A DNA stretch of 64,000 bases from Spongilla lacustris (GCA_949361645.1 OX442432.1:5964397-6028396); one strand, 5' to 3'. Counted from the stretch's first letter, positions 1 to 23,710 are shown. Notes: generated from the letters alone by a model not told the origin. Made by a program: numbers and translations.

Positions 1-74
1 TGCCCCTCCCCCACCATTGTCACGTGCCCCTCCCCCACTATTGTCACGTGCCCCTCCCCCACCATTGTCATGTT
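1..74. repeat. 24-bp minisatellite, three copies
   Basis: Three near-identical copies of a C-rich unit beginning TGCCCCTCCCCCACCATTG lie head to tail at the window edge; the array may continue to the left. From here to about 390 I see no coding exon; the stretch is presumably intron of the Arf-GAP gene that continues to the right. Confidence 0.8.
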
Positions 75-394
75 GTTCCTTGTAATTTTGTTGGCACTTT
101 GCATGTTGTCTTCCACATGGTTTTATATATACCCCTCAAAGAGTTTCAAATCTGGTGCTTTGGGGTATTTGTTGTAAAGTAGGATACACAAGCACGGTGT
201 GTTTACAAACATGCTTTGAAAGCTTTTTTTTTTTTCTGAAGAAATTTGCCTCAGCCACTCATATGTACAATTCATATACATGTAAGGGAGATTTCCTGCA
301 TTGATGAGCTCAGATATGGGGTTTTAAGGTCACGAGCTTGAAGTGGTTTATGCACTGATGTGTGTTGTATGTATCTATTGTTTGTGTGCAGTCA

Positions 395-920
395 TCCCTC
401 CCTCCCTCCCTCCTCCCTCCCTCCCTCCCTCCCTCCCTCCCTCCCTCCCTCCCTCCCTCCCTCCCTCCCTCCCTCCCTCCCTCCCTCCCTCCCTCCCTCC
501 CTCCCTCCCTCCCTCCCTCCCTCCCTCCCTCCCTCCCTCCCTCCCTCCCTCCCTCCCTCCCTCCCTCCCTCCCTCCCTCCCTCCCTCCCTCCCTCCCTCC
601 CTCCCTCCCTCCCTCCCTCCCTCCCTCCCTCCCTCCCTCCCTCCCTCCCTCCCTCCCTCCCTCCCTCCCTCCCTCCCTCCCTCCCTCCCTCCCTCCCTCC
701 CTCCCTCCCTCCCTCCCTCCCTCCCTCCCTCCCTCCCTCCCTCCCTCCCTCCCTCCCTCCCTCCCTCCCTCCCTCCCTCCCTCCCTCCCTCCCTCCCTCC
801 CTCCCTCCCTCCCTCCCTCCCTCCCTCCCTCCCTCCCTCCCTCCCTCCCTCCCTCCCTCCCTCCCTCCCTCCCACCCTCCCTCCCTCCCTCTCCTCCCCT
901 CCCCTCCCCTCCCCTCCCTC
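395..920. repeat. (CCCT)n microsatellite expanded in a polypyrimidine tract
   Basis: About 500 bp of almost pure CCCT repeats, passing into CCCCT units at 890-920, end only a few bases before the CTGCTGCAG splice acceptor at 921-929. The complementary strand is (AGGG)n, able in principle to form G-quadruplex or triplex structures. The long Pro-Ser-Leu and Glu-Gly-Arg reading frames across it are artefacts of the repeat having no stop codons. Confidence 0.97.
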
Positions 921-929
921 CTGCTGCAG

Positions 930-10599
<9,670 letters not shown>

Positions 10600-11640
10600 T
10601 AATACATCTGTACGCGTTGTCAACATTTTACTGTTCTAAATGTAGCACACGCGCTGCAACAATGACACAGCCAAATCATGTGTGTGTGCAATTTTTTTGT
10701 TTCTCTATTTTCATCAATTTGTCAGCAACGATAATTCATGTACACATGAGTCACTCAAGTACATAGCCACCGATAACCTTTAATGTGTGCTTAAATGCAG
10801 AATATGTAAATCTAGTGGGCCCCTGGGAAAAGGTGGGGGAATGAATGATCCCATGTTTCCTTCTCACTCAACTGAAATCATGTGCTTGTGAGGGACTGGG
10901 CACAAAGCAAGCTGGCTGGCTGCCTTTGACATACAGTCACGTCTCCTCTTACCCCTGCTTCTGAAGCTGCAGAAAGGAGAAAGCATGCAGCCAACGACCT
11001 CAACTGGGCTGAGGAGGCAAGAACAACTTTCTCTACCGGCCACACGCGTCCGCCTAGCCTTTCTCTTTCTGCAAAGCCAGGGTGATCAGTAACATGTTTG
11101 GGAGGCTAAATATCACCATGGTGAGAGCCATAGCAAGGGTCATACTGGCTAGGAATGTGGTCCCTACTGACTTTAAATAATAACCACTTTAGTAGTGTCT
11201 GTTATTTTAAATAGGTCAAGAACATAAATTTATATGTGTGTGATCCAGTCCTGGAGTGAGGCCACTTCCAGCTTCTAACCTTGCATGCTGCCAGGTGAGC
11301 TTGGCGGCAGGGGCTCAGAAAGGTATCACGTGGCGTATCACCTACAACACGATGGCCGGGTCCAGTAAACATCCAGTACCGGTATTCAAGCCCAATTAAC
11401 CACCACTGACTTCATCGCTATCTGAAGCTCATAGGCGGAGCCCAAGACCAACACAAGGCACAACTGTGAAACAAGAGGGTGGATATGGAGAGAAGACGTG
11501 CTTCGCATCAGTTGCAGCTCGAACTGTTTCTAATAACAAAGCAACTGTGTCGTACCCTGACCTACGTCTCACGGTCTGGGACTGATGTAAGTTCCATTGT
11601 AAATTTCACTTTCTAAATGGGAAGAGGTCGCAAGTACTGG
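10600..11640. other. sequence 3' of the Arf-GAP gene, nothing recognised
   Basis: About 1 kb after the stop codon holds the 3' UTR and intergenic sequence. No reading frame resembles a known protein. Confidence 0.6.
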
Positions 11641-11830
11641 GTTGTTATTAGTCTCGTACCCAGACCCTGATCCCACAGCTGCGGATGGATTACACCACCG
11701 CTATGTGGAAAGAGGGGCCAGATGTACATGGAGATGGCAAGCTGATGTTGTATGCACGTTTTACTCTTTCCACATAGCAATCCATCCGCAGCTGTGGGAA
11801 TCAGGGTCTGGGTACGAGACTAATAACAAC
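11641..11830. mobile_element. foldback MITE, about 190 bp
   Basis: Two arms of about 65 bases are inverted copies: GTTGTTATTAGTCTCGTACC at 11641 and its complement ending at 11830. The left arm has a few extra bases near 11692. The spacer is about 50 bp. No coding capacity, so it must be non-autonomous. I cannot name the family and see no clear target duplication. Confidence 0.75.
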
Positions 11831-12137
11831 CCAGTTCTCTGCAGGGAAGTACACTCGCGGCGAGAGTACTGTAAACTAGAAGCATGATTATAATGTAGAG
11901 TTATAATCATAACACCCGACTGATCCCCTCCCCCCTCCCGCCCCATCGGGTCTGTGGCTCCGCTGAAGCTTAGCAACTTATTGTTACGAAGCCCCCCCCC
12001 CCCCCCCCCCCCCCCCCAAATTTTATTAACAATTAAATCACACACAGAAGCAGTGAGGGGCATGAAGGTACACGACTGCTACTGGAAGATTAAATTGAAG
12101 GAAAGAACACCTGAAAATGAAGACAATAGGGTTAAGG

Positions 12138-12195
<58 letters not shown>

Positions 12196-13040
12196 CCATA
12201 TTAATAGTGAATGCTGAAATGCACCTTATCACAGGAGCACCCCAAATGACCACATAACAAATCTCAATGGCCTTAGATCCCCAGACCATCACATGGGTGT
12301 CTCCAAAATTAGAGCTAACAGTATAGGAGTGATTGTATATGGTTAACCACAGGTGTAAGGATGGAAGAGGTGAAGAGTGTGAGGAGTGTGATGGAGGGAA
12401 GGAGGGAAGCTTCTTACTGTTATAACATGGGAGGATCTAGAGCTGCAGTACTTGCCTTGGAGGATTAATTTTGAGCTGTGTGAACCTAAAGATGCAAGAA
12501 GTTGAAGTTAAGAAGGTTGATGTGCAGAACAATTAATTAAATAACCCAATCTTGCCTTTGCTACAGCCCACCTCTGTAACCAATCCATCTCTAATGTACA
12601 ACTCTTGAACAGTGTCCCAGTCAATGTCCAGAATGGAAGCCTGTGTTGTGTGTGTTTGTGTTTGTGTAGAAGCTATAATATCACTTTGCTTTAACAAGTA
12701 GCTCCACAGTACCGGGGCATAGAGGACTCTGGACCCTCCAGCCATCTCATGTCTACCAAGATGGGCTTCATGAGTAGGAAAATGTCTTTGTAAGGTAAGG
12801 GGAAAAGGTGCACATCATTTAGAGAGTACTCGAAGTGCACATCAGTAGTTACCTTGAAGGATATGAATGTTGAATATGGTTTCTGTGCCCAAGCAAACAC
12901 TTCAACACTGGTATTGGTACCTATACAACCAGAAACGTCATCTTATCTTGCCAAACTGATGGGCAAAAAACGTCAACACCATCACACAGACTACAATATC
13001 AGTTGTCAAGTGTGCGGGTGAGGTGGAGGTGATGGTGGGA
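11831..13040. other. non-coding region with poly-C and (CA)n
   Basis: Contains a poly-C run at 11992-12017 and a (CA)n run at 12143-12193. The rest, 12200-13040, shows no recognisable gene or repeat. Confidence 0.6.
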
Positions 13041-13059
13041 TGGGGATGTGCAACCTTGC

Positions 13060-13400
13060 AAGGCCTCTATCATCCCAGTACACCTCACAGCATCCCAGCA
13101 CACTCCCATCATCCCAGTACACTCTCATGATCCCATCACACTCCCATCATCCCAGCACTCCCATCATCCCAGTACACTCACAGCATCCCAGCACACTCAC
13201 AGCATCCCAGTACACCCACAGCATCCCAGTACACTCACATCATCCCAGTACATCCCAGTACACCTCACAGCATCCCAGTACACCTCACAGCATCCCAGTA
13301 CACTCCAGCATCCCAGTACACCCACAGCATCCCAGTACACCCACAGTATCCCCACAGTATCCCAGCACTCACATCATCCCAGTACACACTCACATCATCC
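13060..13400. repeat. CATCCCAGTACAC minisatellite
   Basis: About 24 degenerate copies of units such as CATCCCAGTACACTCACAG. Unit length varies from 10 to 20 bases. Stop-free frames through it are repeat artefacts. 13400-13730 beyond it holds nothing I recognise. Confidence 0.9.
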
Positions 13401-13739
13401 CCTTTGACGATATTGTTTTTCAACAATGACAACAGAAGATGTTTGCTCTTGCGACCACTTATGTAGACAAACACAGTCAGCCCTCCAACACCTTGAACTG
13501 AGAGAAATTGCGACAATTGATAAATGGAAACACTAAAAAGAGATGAGTGAGAAGGGAGGAAATAGTGGGAACAGGAGGGGAGGAGACACAAAAGGACGTG
13601 CAGTCCAACTACAAACACACAAGGTACAACATACTCTAGACCAACCACTTTTAGTTTATGCATGGTACAACATACTCTAGTTTATGACAGTCACCTGGTT
13701 AAACAGTCGTAATACATTCAAATTACTCATTCTAAAACA

Positions 13740-14039
13740 CAAAGAATTAACGAGCCACACACCTCCCTACTGCCTTCGGGCAAGGCCACACCCCAAGAGA
13801 TACAAGAGAGATGTGCCCAACTGGACCATGACTTTTCAATGATGAGGACTACCACCTCCCTAATCTTTGCGGATGATGGGATGGTAGTAGTCAAAGCTAC
13901 ACAAGACAAACTTGAGGCAATCCAAACTGTCTTGGAAATATATAATCAGATGGAAGAAAACCTGAAGATTGTCCGGGACGAAAGCCAAACCAGAACCCAA
14001 ACCCAGGTGGAAGTGCTACTTCACTGCTTCCTGGAGTGA
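13740..14039 (+). pseudogene. possible reverse-transcriptase fragment
   Basis: A short open stretch encodes SLIFADDGMVVVKATQDKLE, which resembles the FADD catalytic core and following helix of non-LTR reverse transcriptases. It is isolated, lacks the finger and thumb motifs, and ends after about 65 residues. If real, it is a relic. The match rests on a few residues and could be chance. 14040-14700 downstream shows nothing else recognisable. Confidence 0.3.
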
Positions 14040-14701
14040 GCCCAATTGATCCTCTACTTGAGAGATGTAGTTATGAAAAAACATGTGAAGAGATTAAGCT
14101 TTGATATCCGATTTATAGACAGGTATGTAGAAGTATGTACATTTTCAGAGATCAGCATACATCATTTGCCATTGTATTTGGATGGAAGATGTTTGAACAA
14201 ATTTACCCCAAGCAGTTGAAGTGTTTTTATAAAATGGTTATACACATGTATCATGCATGTGTAAACATGATAAGCTCATCGATATTCATATAGGTGGAAG
14301 CTGTAGAGCACTTTCTTTATGGAGTTGCCCTAGATGAGGGGTATAAAAGCAAAAGAGCGAATATTAGATGTTTTGTATCCAGAGGTAAGAAACTTGTGGA
14401 AAGTATGATAACAGCATTATAACATCTGTTATCTATCACCTTAAGTTGTAGCAGCTTAGAACACAGGCTAAATAGTGTGACAGCTTGTACATAGTAGCTA
14501 GGGAAGTATTAATGAGTTTTCATACACTCAGCAGATAAGTGACTATTTGATCCTAGGGCCAAATGTGTGTTGGAAGCAAACACAGACAGGAATAGTTTGT
14601 AGATGGACCACTTCCATTCAAGCAAAATACAAGACATCAAACAACATCTTAGTGCAACATGGGAAAAGTGTGTTGAAGAAAAGGTAGCTTCATCACTGAC
14701 A

Positions 14702-15114
14702 TAAATATGGCAGATGGTGATCCACTGGCTCCATTTACAGCTGCTCCAGAAATGGTAAAAAAGTAATGCTTACTTTCAGATGAGGAAAGGTCAATAACAC
14801 CGATTATGTTAATATTCCAAGACCTCATGAAAATTGGGGATCATTTGTCCGTTATGGGTGACTCAGACGGGGAAGAGAGACAAGCAGATGGGGCAGATCA
14901 GGCCAGGGATACCGAAGAATCAAGTGAGGAGGCGCAACTGGTATCAAGGAGATCTACAAGGAACAGAAGACCGCCGGACAGATACGGAAACCCATGGAGT
15001 CTACCGGACGATATTTGAGTGTGTGGACCCACTCCCTAAAAAGGGGGAGCTGTGTAACGGTTATTGGAAACTGTATATTTATAATTGCTATGTGCGCATG
15101 CGTATGATTGCATA
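14702..15114 (+). mobile_element. 3' end of an LTR retroelement and start of its LTR
   Basis: At 14707-14766 a short frame (ADGDPLAPFTAAPE) looks like a Gag start. At about 14860-15018 a Glu/Asp-rich frame ends in RRSTRNRRPPDRYG, the basic tail typical of LTR-retroelement Pol proteins. A purine tract AAAAAGGGGGAGC (15039-15051) follows, then TGTAACGG, the expected LTR start. About 60 bases into that LTR the sequence is cut at TA 15113-15114 by the inverted-repeat transposon described next. The internal region between Gag start and Pol end is deleted. Confidence 0.6.
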
Positions 15115-17110
15115 TACCGGGTGTCCACGAAAGAACGCAATGCTTTTGAACGGGAATAACTTTTGATAGGAGTATGAAAAAAATCTAATATTTAGAAACT
15201 AACAACTTGAGGTTAGGCAAATGTGTTTACATCATTTTATTTACAAGTTATTAACGATGCTTAATTAACTTTAATAAACACAACAAATTAACAACTTAAA
15301 AAGTGAAACCATGTTCAGACACACGTTTCGAAGCCAAAAGCAAAATGATCATATTTTTATCACCTTTTAAACTGAAAGTAAGAGGCAACAACTATTTCAC
15401 CACGGTTACGCATGCGCACTTGTTACACTTCATTACATACGCAGGTCCCGTTCCGAGACTAGTGACGCAACCATTAACGACCATATTAGCTCCACCCCCT
15501 TCAACTTGCACATTATCACGTGCCACTGAGCCCCACCTCCTCGAATTGCATAATTTTTAATTGTTTTTTTTATTATTTAGTCTTATAAAGATCTAAGCTA
15601 TCCTTGTGAAATCATAGATACTACCGTACCTGCGGCTGCCGTATTACTACCTCTTCGTAAAAGAAACATACACCCGCCGTAGGTCATTCATACGGGCGGT
15701 GCGCACCAATTAGCGTTCTTGCTACGTGTTGTGGACGAGATCGAGATTGTCATTCGCCTTACGTTATACAAAACCACACTGGAGAATGTCTTCGATGCAA
15801 ATGGTTGGTGAGTTAAAGGCACGAACGACTGGGTGCCTATTGGCATACAATGTACGCACGGCCTACGGGTACACGCACACATTGGTGCAGTCCATGCATC
15901 AAGCAAACTATACATCCTTTCAGCTAGCTCTAACTGGTATATGCCCGTAACACTAGAGAAGCCGCGTGTATACTGCCTACAGCACCTACTAATATTGAAG
16001 CTTAATTCTTAGTGTGCTGTTTAGTTACCGATGTGTGTGTGTGAAAAAAAGTGCCGAACTGTTTGAGCATTCTATTCAACAGTATTCAATGTCATAGGAA
16101 CTGTAGATATGGCTCTCAACTGGTGTGTATGTGTATTTGTGAGTCATGGTGACTTCTGTTCAAATCTGTGATGTGTGCTAAGTCTAATCAGTTTTAAAAC
16201 CAACTTTGTTCATTAAGAAAGAGAGTGAGCAGTTTCACCTACATCAGGACTACTCTTTAGCACTTACAACTGGGCATGACTTGTAAACTAATTCTCAGAT
16301 CTAAATGTAATGTTGAGATGATCTTCAAGTGTCAGTGAATTCTGACTTGGTTGTTTCATGCAAATTTATACTGTTTGTAAAAAAAATATTTGGTGTTGTA
16401 GGTGGGTGTACTGTTGAGTAGCTTTGATAAACATTCACATACTTCCTGTTAGAGCTTAGTATTTTAATACAATTCATTTGCGTGTTTCAAAAGTATTATT
16501 CTCATGCAATGAAAGCAATCTGCTTAGATGCCTGTTTGTCACTAAAGAGCATGTCACTTTGTCATGGAAGGATGAGCCAATAACTTCACTCACAAAATAT
16601 AGCTGTTAAAAACCCATGTTCGGTACTTTTGTTACTCTCTACTGTGTGGTTGTCCAATCCAAAATACTCACCCAGTAAGGTTACCCTACCCATCACCTAA
16701 ATACTGATGCAACACTGGAAAATACCTAGTAACCTGATTAAACCTTCAGGCTACCAAATATGTTTTACCCATCACATTCTCGCAGCAACAGGGCAATACA
16801 TTTTAAATTCACACCAGCTAGTAACCTCTCTTCCAGCAGTTGTTTGAACAAATACAATATTTATCCTCCAGGTATACTCAAGGCTTTTGAACCAACACAC
16901 ACATATCACATACCAACAACGTAAATATGTCATTGATCCTAATCCCATTTCTGACACTATTATTAGTGCCTTAAAAGAACAAACCCACTTCATACATGCA
17001 TGCATGCAGCTATGCAAATTCACATGCCATATTTCTCAAAACACCTATCATATTGTCACACCCCACCCTGTTATCAAATAATTTCTGAATAACCATATCA
17101 TTACATCCTA
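15115..17110 (+). repeat. left 2 kb inverted arm
   Basis: Inverted copy of 23700-25707. The matching short reading frames at 15688-15915 and 24909-25136, and at 15303-15560 and 25265-25522, are identical or differ by one or two residues, showing the arms are very similar. The frames resemble nothing known and probably are not genes. Confidence 0.88.
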
Positions 17111-18621
17111 ACACACATATACACACGCACACAAACACACACATGCAAACTAAAACACACACAAATACACAACATACAAAAACACACAAGCACCCTCACA
17201 TCACACACAACACACACAAATGCACACACATAGACATACACACATAAACACAAACAAAAACACACACACATACACACACACAAATAATGGATATTCCAAA
17301 AACTCAAGGCTTTCGAACCAACACACACATCACATACCAACAACCTAAATGTAATACTTTGCAATAGTCTGTTATAATCGCATTACTGACTTAAACGAAC
17401 CCACTTGATAGATGCATGTGTGCATGCATGCAGATATGCATATTCACATGCCATATTAATCATCTCAAAACATGTACCATATTGTCACACCCCACCCAGA
17501 GATCTTAATTATTATAAATAATTACTGAATAACCATAATATTACATCCTTACACACACATGCACACGCACAAAAAACACAAACACATAAAAAATACACAC
17601 ATCCACATAACACACAAACACACATGCACCCACACATCAAATTAAACACACACACACAAACACACATACAAACACACAAACACACACAAACACACACAAA
17701 CACACAAACACACACACACAAACAATGGATACTCCAAAAACTCAAGGCTTTCGAACACATACCAACAACCTAAATGTAATACTTTGCCATAGTTTGAATG
17801 TAATTGATTATAATCCCATTCCTGACTTTAACGTACACTCTGATGCAGTGTCTGATGCAGTGTCTTAAGAACAAACCACTTGATACATGCATGCATGCAG
17901 CTACGCGATAGCTTATCATCTCTACCACATTGTCACACCCCGTGCAGAAATAAATAAAAATTATTCTGAATAACCTTAAAACATTACATCCTAATATACA
18001 CACATACACACATACAAACACACACACACACAAACACACAAACACACACACAAACAATGGATACTCCAAAAACTCAACACACATCACATACCAACAACTT
18101 AAATGTAATACTTTGCCATAGTTTGAATGTAATTGATTTAACCCCATTCCTGACTTTAACGTACACTCTTACTAGTGTCTGATGCAGTGTCTTAAAAGAA
18201 CAAACTCACTTGTTACATGCATGCATGCAGCTACGCGATAGCTTATCATCTCTACCACATTGTCACACCCCATGCAGAAATAAATAAGTTATTTTGAATA
18301 ACCTTAAAACATTACATCCTTACACACACATACACACACATACAAACACATACACAAAAAACACACACACACACAAACAATGGATACTCCAAAAACTCAA
18401 GGCTTTCGAACCAACACACATGTAATTGATTTAACCCCATTCCTGACTTTAACGTACACTCTTACTAGTGTCTGATGCAGTGTCTTAAAAGAACAAACCC
18501 ACTTGATACATACATGCATGCATGCAGCTACGCTATAGCTAATGACATTGTCACACCCATGCAGAAATAAATAAAAATTATTCTGAATAACCTTAAAACA
18601 TTACATCCTTACACACACATA

Positions 18622-18675
<54 letters not shown>

Positions 18676-19065
18676 AACAATGGATACTCCAAAAACTCAA
18701 CACACATCACATACCAACAACCTAAATGTAATACTTTGCCAGTTTGAATGTAATTGATTATAATCCCATTCCTGACTTTAACGTACACTCTTACTAGTGT
18801 CTGATGCAGTGTCTTAAAAGAACAAACTCACTTGTTACATGCATGCAGCTACGCGATAGCTTATCATCTCTACCACATTGTCACACCCCATGCAGAAATA
18901 AATAAAAATTATTCTGAATAACCTTAAAACATTACATCCTTACACACACCACATACAAACACACACACAAACACACACACAAACACACACACACACAAAC
19001 AAACACACATATACTCACACACACACACACACACACAAACACCACACACAAAAACACACACAAAT
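17100..19065 (+). repeat. array of CA-microsatellite-containing 300-470-bp units
   Basis: Six CA-rich blocks (about 17102, 17545, 17985, 18312, 18601, 18926) alternate with a conserved spacer containing AACAATGGATACTCCAAAAA, ATGTAATACTTTGCCATAG and TGTCACACCCC. Unit length changes with the CA run and with internal deletions. No coding content. Confidence 0.88.
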
Positions 19066-19259
19066 TCAAAGTCGCTGTATTTCCTAGCCATCCACTGTAT
19101 TTCAATTTCACTTAACATAATAATCAAGCTGTTTATCAGAATTTTTCTAGCAGTACGATACAGCCTTACTGTGTGCATTCAACCACACTGAGAAGTATAA
19201 TAACATTATGAGACGAAACAGGTACATGTACAATGTTATCGAGGTTAGTAATGTCAATT

Positions 19260-20303
19260 ATGTCGTGATCCTAACTGCAGCCCATCAATTGAGAGCAGTA
19301 ATCCTGCCTTTCTCACTACCCCCAGTGTCGCACTGTGGACCATAGTGGCCGGGATGGCTAGCATCTCATCAGTTATTGCCTGTCTTAGCTCGTCCAATGT
19401 TGTCACTGCATTTGCATACACTTTGTTTATCAGTTAGCCCCATAGCCAGAATTCCAATGGAGATAGATCAGGACTTTGTGCTGGCCATGGTATGGGTCCC
19501 CCTCTGCCCATCCATCTGTCCTCCAGCTTTCCATCCAACCAGGCTCTAACACGGGTTTCATAATGAGCTGAGGCTCCATCATGCTGGAAAACAACAAATT
19601 CTTCCTCTTCCCCCATGATAGCTTGCAGGGCTGGCCATACCCTCTGCTGTAGTAGCTGAAGGTACACTTGCCCTGTGACACTTCCATTGATGGAGAAGGG
19701 GCCAATGATATGGTCTTTGATCAGCCCAGCCCAGACCATCACACCAGCCTTCTTCTGATTGCTGCATTCCATAAAAGCATGTGGGTTCTGGACTGACCAT
19801 ATGACAGCATTATGCCTGTTAACATGTCCATCCAAGTGGAAGATTGCTTCATCCGTCCACAGGATATAGTCAGGGTAGGTGAAGTCCCTCTCAGCTGCTT
19901 CAAGGTAATCTTCTGCCCACTTGACTCTCTTGTCAATGTCACCTGGCAATAGAGCCTTTACTAGAGGCCGCCTATAGGCCTTCATCTTCAGGGTCTTCCT
20001 GAGCATCTTCTGTACACTTGATCGTCTCAATCCTGTCCCTAGATGGAGTCTTCTTATGCTCATAGTTGGGGTCTGCTGCATTTTCTGAGCAATTATGCCA
20101 ACGTTCCTTGGCACCTGAACAGTTTTCTTTCTTCCACAGTTTGTTTTCAGCCTATCCTGCACTGTGCCATGCTCCACAAATTTGGACACCACCCTCAGAA
20201 CTGTGCTACTGCATAGTGTCCTGTAATTAGGGTACTCCCTCCGGAACAAGCTTACAGTAAGATAGGCATTCTTTCCATTAGAAAATGGCAACTCTTTGTT
20301 CAA
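19260..20303 (-). pseudogene. Tc1/mariner-superfamily transposase, one premature stop
   Basis: Minus-strand frame of about 290 residues from an ATG at 20303: helix-turn-helix region (about residues 15-110), then the DDE domain with LWTDEAIFHLDGH, VFQHDGASAH and PAQSPDLSPLEFWLWG. The second acidic residue and the likely third (Glu in PLEF) are about 41 residues apart by my count. A TAA at 19436-19434 stops it right after WLWG, but the same frame continues for about 55 codons with VYANAVTTLDELRQAI, typical of the family's C-terminus, to a TGA near 19260. The copy is thus broken by one nonsense mutation. It would cut and paste DNA at TA sites. Confidence 0.85.
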
Positions 20304-23200
20304 TTGACAGTCTTGGTACTCGTGGCATTTTCAAGCATAGTGGAAATGTATACCCCCTTAATCTTACAGTATTTATACTTTTTAGGTACATTTTGATTGG
20401 ATAACAATCCCTGCACTTGCATAGGACAACTATCCCTGCTTTCCTATTGGTTAACTACTTCTATCCATGCATTTTCATTGGTTAGGAGACAAAAATCCAT
20501 TCTAAAAGTGATCCTTAATCGCAGCCTACATACCAACCCTTCCTTCTACATGCACTCTTCTCCAAGGACAAATATGCTCATCGATTATTTGACTCAATAC
20601 ATACTCATAAACAGTACAACAATGCCTTAATTATGATTCAGACAGAATGTCTAGTCACCCTTAGTGAATGCTAATTATATAATAATTCAGCTGGCTTTCT
20701 CAAACAACCCATACAAAACCCTTCTTCCCAGCAGTAAGGCAATACCTCCTTAGCCCCGATCTTCATATGTAGGTAGTATCAAATGACTTTCCTGCCAGGA
20801 CCTACATGTACACTGTGTGCTCTTTGAGGTGTTTGATCAAATGGCATTGCTTTATAAGTTATCACCAATCACATCTCACACAAGAAAGGTGTAACCTTCA
20901 GTTTTATGCAGCTGTAGTCAATTTTATAATCCTCCTGTGCAAGATGTACTGCCTATTTTACCCACTATAGATTTCAAAAAGACTAATACATACATACCAG
21001 TCATTTGTATACAAATGCTAACCATGTAGCGAAATCTATATCCCACAGCAATCTCATCACAAAGGAAGTGCCAAAAAAAACCCAACAGGAATCCTATTTC
21101 TACACACTTTCAGGGAGATCCTGAACACGCATGTACAGCCTCGGGGGTCTGGAGGAGTGCGTAAAGCAATTCATATGCTAATGCATGTCAGATGCATATT
21201 TTATTTCATACCGGTAGACACATTTGTATGTTATTTTCAGCTGTTTCAAAAGTAGTCAGGCACACAAACTCCCATGATATCCTCACAGTATAGACCTCTC
21301 AGACTTAAGTCAATTTCAATCTTATCCTCATTATACTCTGATTTAGGTTAACTCTCTACAATAATTATACTAACATGATAGATTCAGGAAATAAAAGTAA
21401 AGGCCTTATTCGACTAAAACGGCATTCTGAATAATTCACATAACGATAGGGCTGGCAATCCAGTCTATACCCATGTTAAATTCCATTTCAAACCTTCAAC
21501 TTTTGACTCATATACATACATTTAAAGGTGTCAGATGAAGTGCCTTCTAAAAATCTACATAAGGCTTTTCAAAAGAACTATACTTTTCAAAACCCAACAA
21601 ATGTAACCCCTACTACATTCTCAAGCCAAATGACGGCAGTCCAGAAAATTTACATATTCCAATGTGGACTCACATGCTTATTCTTACAGGTGTCTGGTGT
21701 AGTGGGGTTTGTAACCCACAAGCAAGACAATTTTGGTTTTCCATAACAACTAATGTACAGTAAATTTCCCATCATGTGCAAGTATTAAAATGGCATACAA
21801 TTTGCCTGTACAAAAATTCATGTGCCAAGCAGCATAAAGTGTGTTATAACCACACCTTGCAAAACCTCAATAGTTTTACCAAGAATTAGCACTGACGCAC
21901 AATACCATTACACCAACAGACTCCCAAATAAACAACTGTCCTTCGCAATTTCACAAACCACAAGGCTACACTAAAGTTCATCTATAAAAATCTCTAGTTA
22001 TGCTTTCCATAGTAATTCAATCACCCATGGCACTGACATACAACAGGACAATATCTAATACCAAACTTAATATCTTAAAGGTTTACAACGCCAATATCAT
22101 TCCAATTTATCACTGTAGCTATAGACAGCTGTGCACAAACAATTAAGGAATGCAAAACACAAGTAAAAGTCTGAAATCCACACACTTTCATGATCAGGGA
22201 GGGACAAGTACTGTAATTATGGTTGTATGTTAATAATAACCGACAACAACAGGGCAACACCACAATCATAGTGTAAAATAAAGCTATGTTTTGGGACGTC
22301 CTGTACTCATTACAGTGTCATGTGTACATACCATAAGTTATTCAGCAAGTAACTTTCTAGCAATGCGTTCTTTAAAAAATTTCCTCACTAACAGGGCAAC
22401 ATGTAATTTCCCAATCTTTGTATGTAAATGTTACATGCATTTAAAAATAAATTCAGGGTCCTTCATGTTCGTCAAAAATGTGTAGATGTTCGGTGCAATG
22501 CCACTAAGTTTTTATCCCCCAACAGTCATTGAAAAATCACAACGAATGCGTATCAGTCAGAGTCTTAACTAGGAACATCATATCTGGCAATCCACTCATC
22601 TGAACAAATACTCCAGCTAGGCTTTAACAAATACCACAAACACTATTTTGCATCCCCACAGCGGAAAATGTAACACAGTCCCAATCTTAGCCCTTAGTCA
22701 AAATAATGCTTTTATAAAACAGCCAAATCGTGCTCCTACAAAACTTTTGTAATGAGCACACTTTGCACTTTAAACAACATCTCTCACAAGGGACCATGCA
22801 TAATAAAGTAGTGTTCCGAGGGGGAGGAAAGTATGCTATAGACATTGTATGTTGTTTATAATATGTAAATCTGTAGTACACTCATGTAGTGCACTGTCAC
22901 ATCATACTTGCATGTAATAAAGAAATATAATTTAATCCTATTGTTATGCGATGTCAAACAGAAAAAATATTTTCCATGGCAGAAAATTTGCTGCGTGGTT
23001 TGTGATAAGGAAGTCAGTTTCCTAACACAATAACATAGAAGAAATGCATTGCAAGGGCCAGCTTGTGGTTAGAAAGTATGCCATGGACTGTTTATTAGCA
23101 ATGAAGCCCTTGTACTAAATCCACTACACATACACAAATGTAGAGCATTTAACCCTCTGGCAAGGACCCTCTGTAACATGATGGTAACTGGAGCCACAGC
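20304..23200. other. centre of the inverted-repeat element, no gene recognised
   Basis: AT-rich sequence with only short reading frames. Nothing on either strand resembles a known protein, RNA gene or tandem repeat. It may be captured host DNA. Confidence 0.5.
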
Positions 23201-23205
23201 GTGTT

Positions 23206-23256
<51 letters not shown>

Positions 23257-23710
23257 TTGTGTGTGTATGTGTGTGTAAGGATGTAATATTTCAAGGTTAT
23301 TCAGAATATTTTATTGCATGGGGTGTGACAATGTGGTAGGTGTTTTGAGATGATTAATATGGCGTGTGAATTTGCGTAGCTGCATGCATATCAAGTGGGT
23401 TTGTTCTTAAGACACTGCATCAGACACTAATAAGAGTGCACGTTTAAGTCAGGAATGGGGTTATAAAAATTACATTCAAATTATGACAAAGTATTACATT
23501 TAGGTTGTTGGTATGTGATGTGTGTGTTGGTTCGAAAGCCTTGAGTTTTTGGAGTATCCATTGTTTGTTTGTTTGTGTGTGTGATTGTGTGTGTGTGATT
23601 GTGTGTGTTTTTGTTGTGTGTATGTGTATGTGTACGCATTTGTGTGATGTGTGGGTGCATGGGTGTGTGTTGTTTGTGTTTTTGTGTTTGAGTGTGTGTG
23701 TTAGGATGTA
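23200..23710 (-). repeat. inverted counterpart of the CA array
   Basis: GT-rich blocks at 23205-23277 and 23565-23705 flank the complement of the same spacer seen at 17100-19065 (TTTTTGGAGTATCCATTGTT). Only about two units are present on this side against six on the left. Confidence 0.85.

Noticed and set aside
15688..15915. Reading frames conserved in both inverted arms as a possible gene
   Set aside because: Conserved only because the arms are recent copies; the frames are short, open on both strands, and match nothing known.
17101..19178. Val-Cys-rich frames as small secreted cysteine-rich proteins
   Set aside because: They are translations of (GT)n/(CA)n dinucleotide runs.
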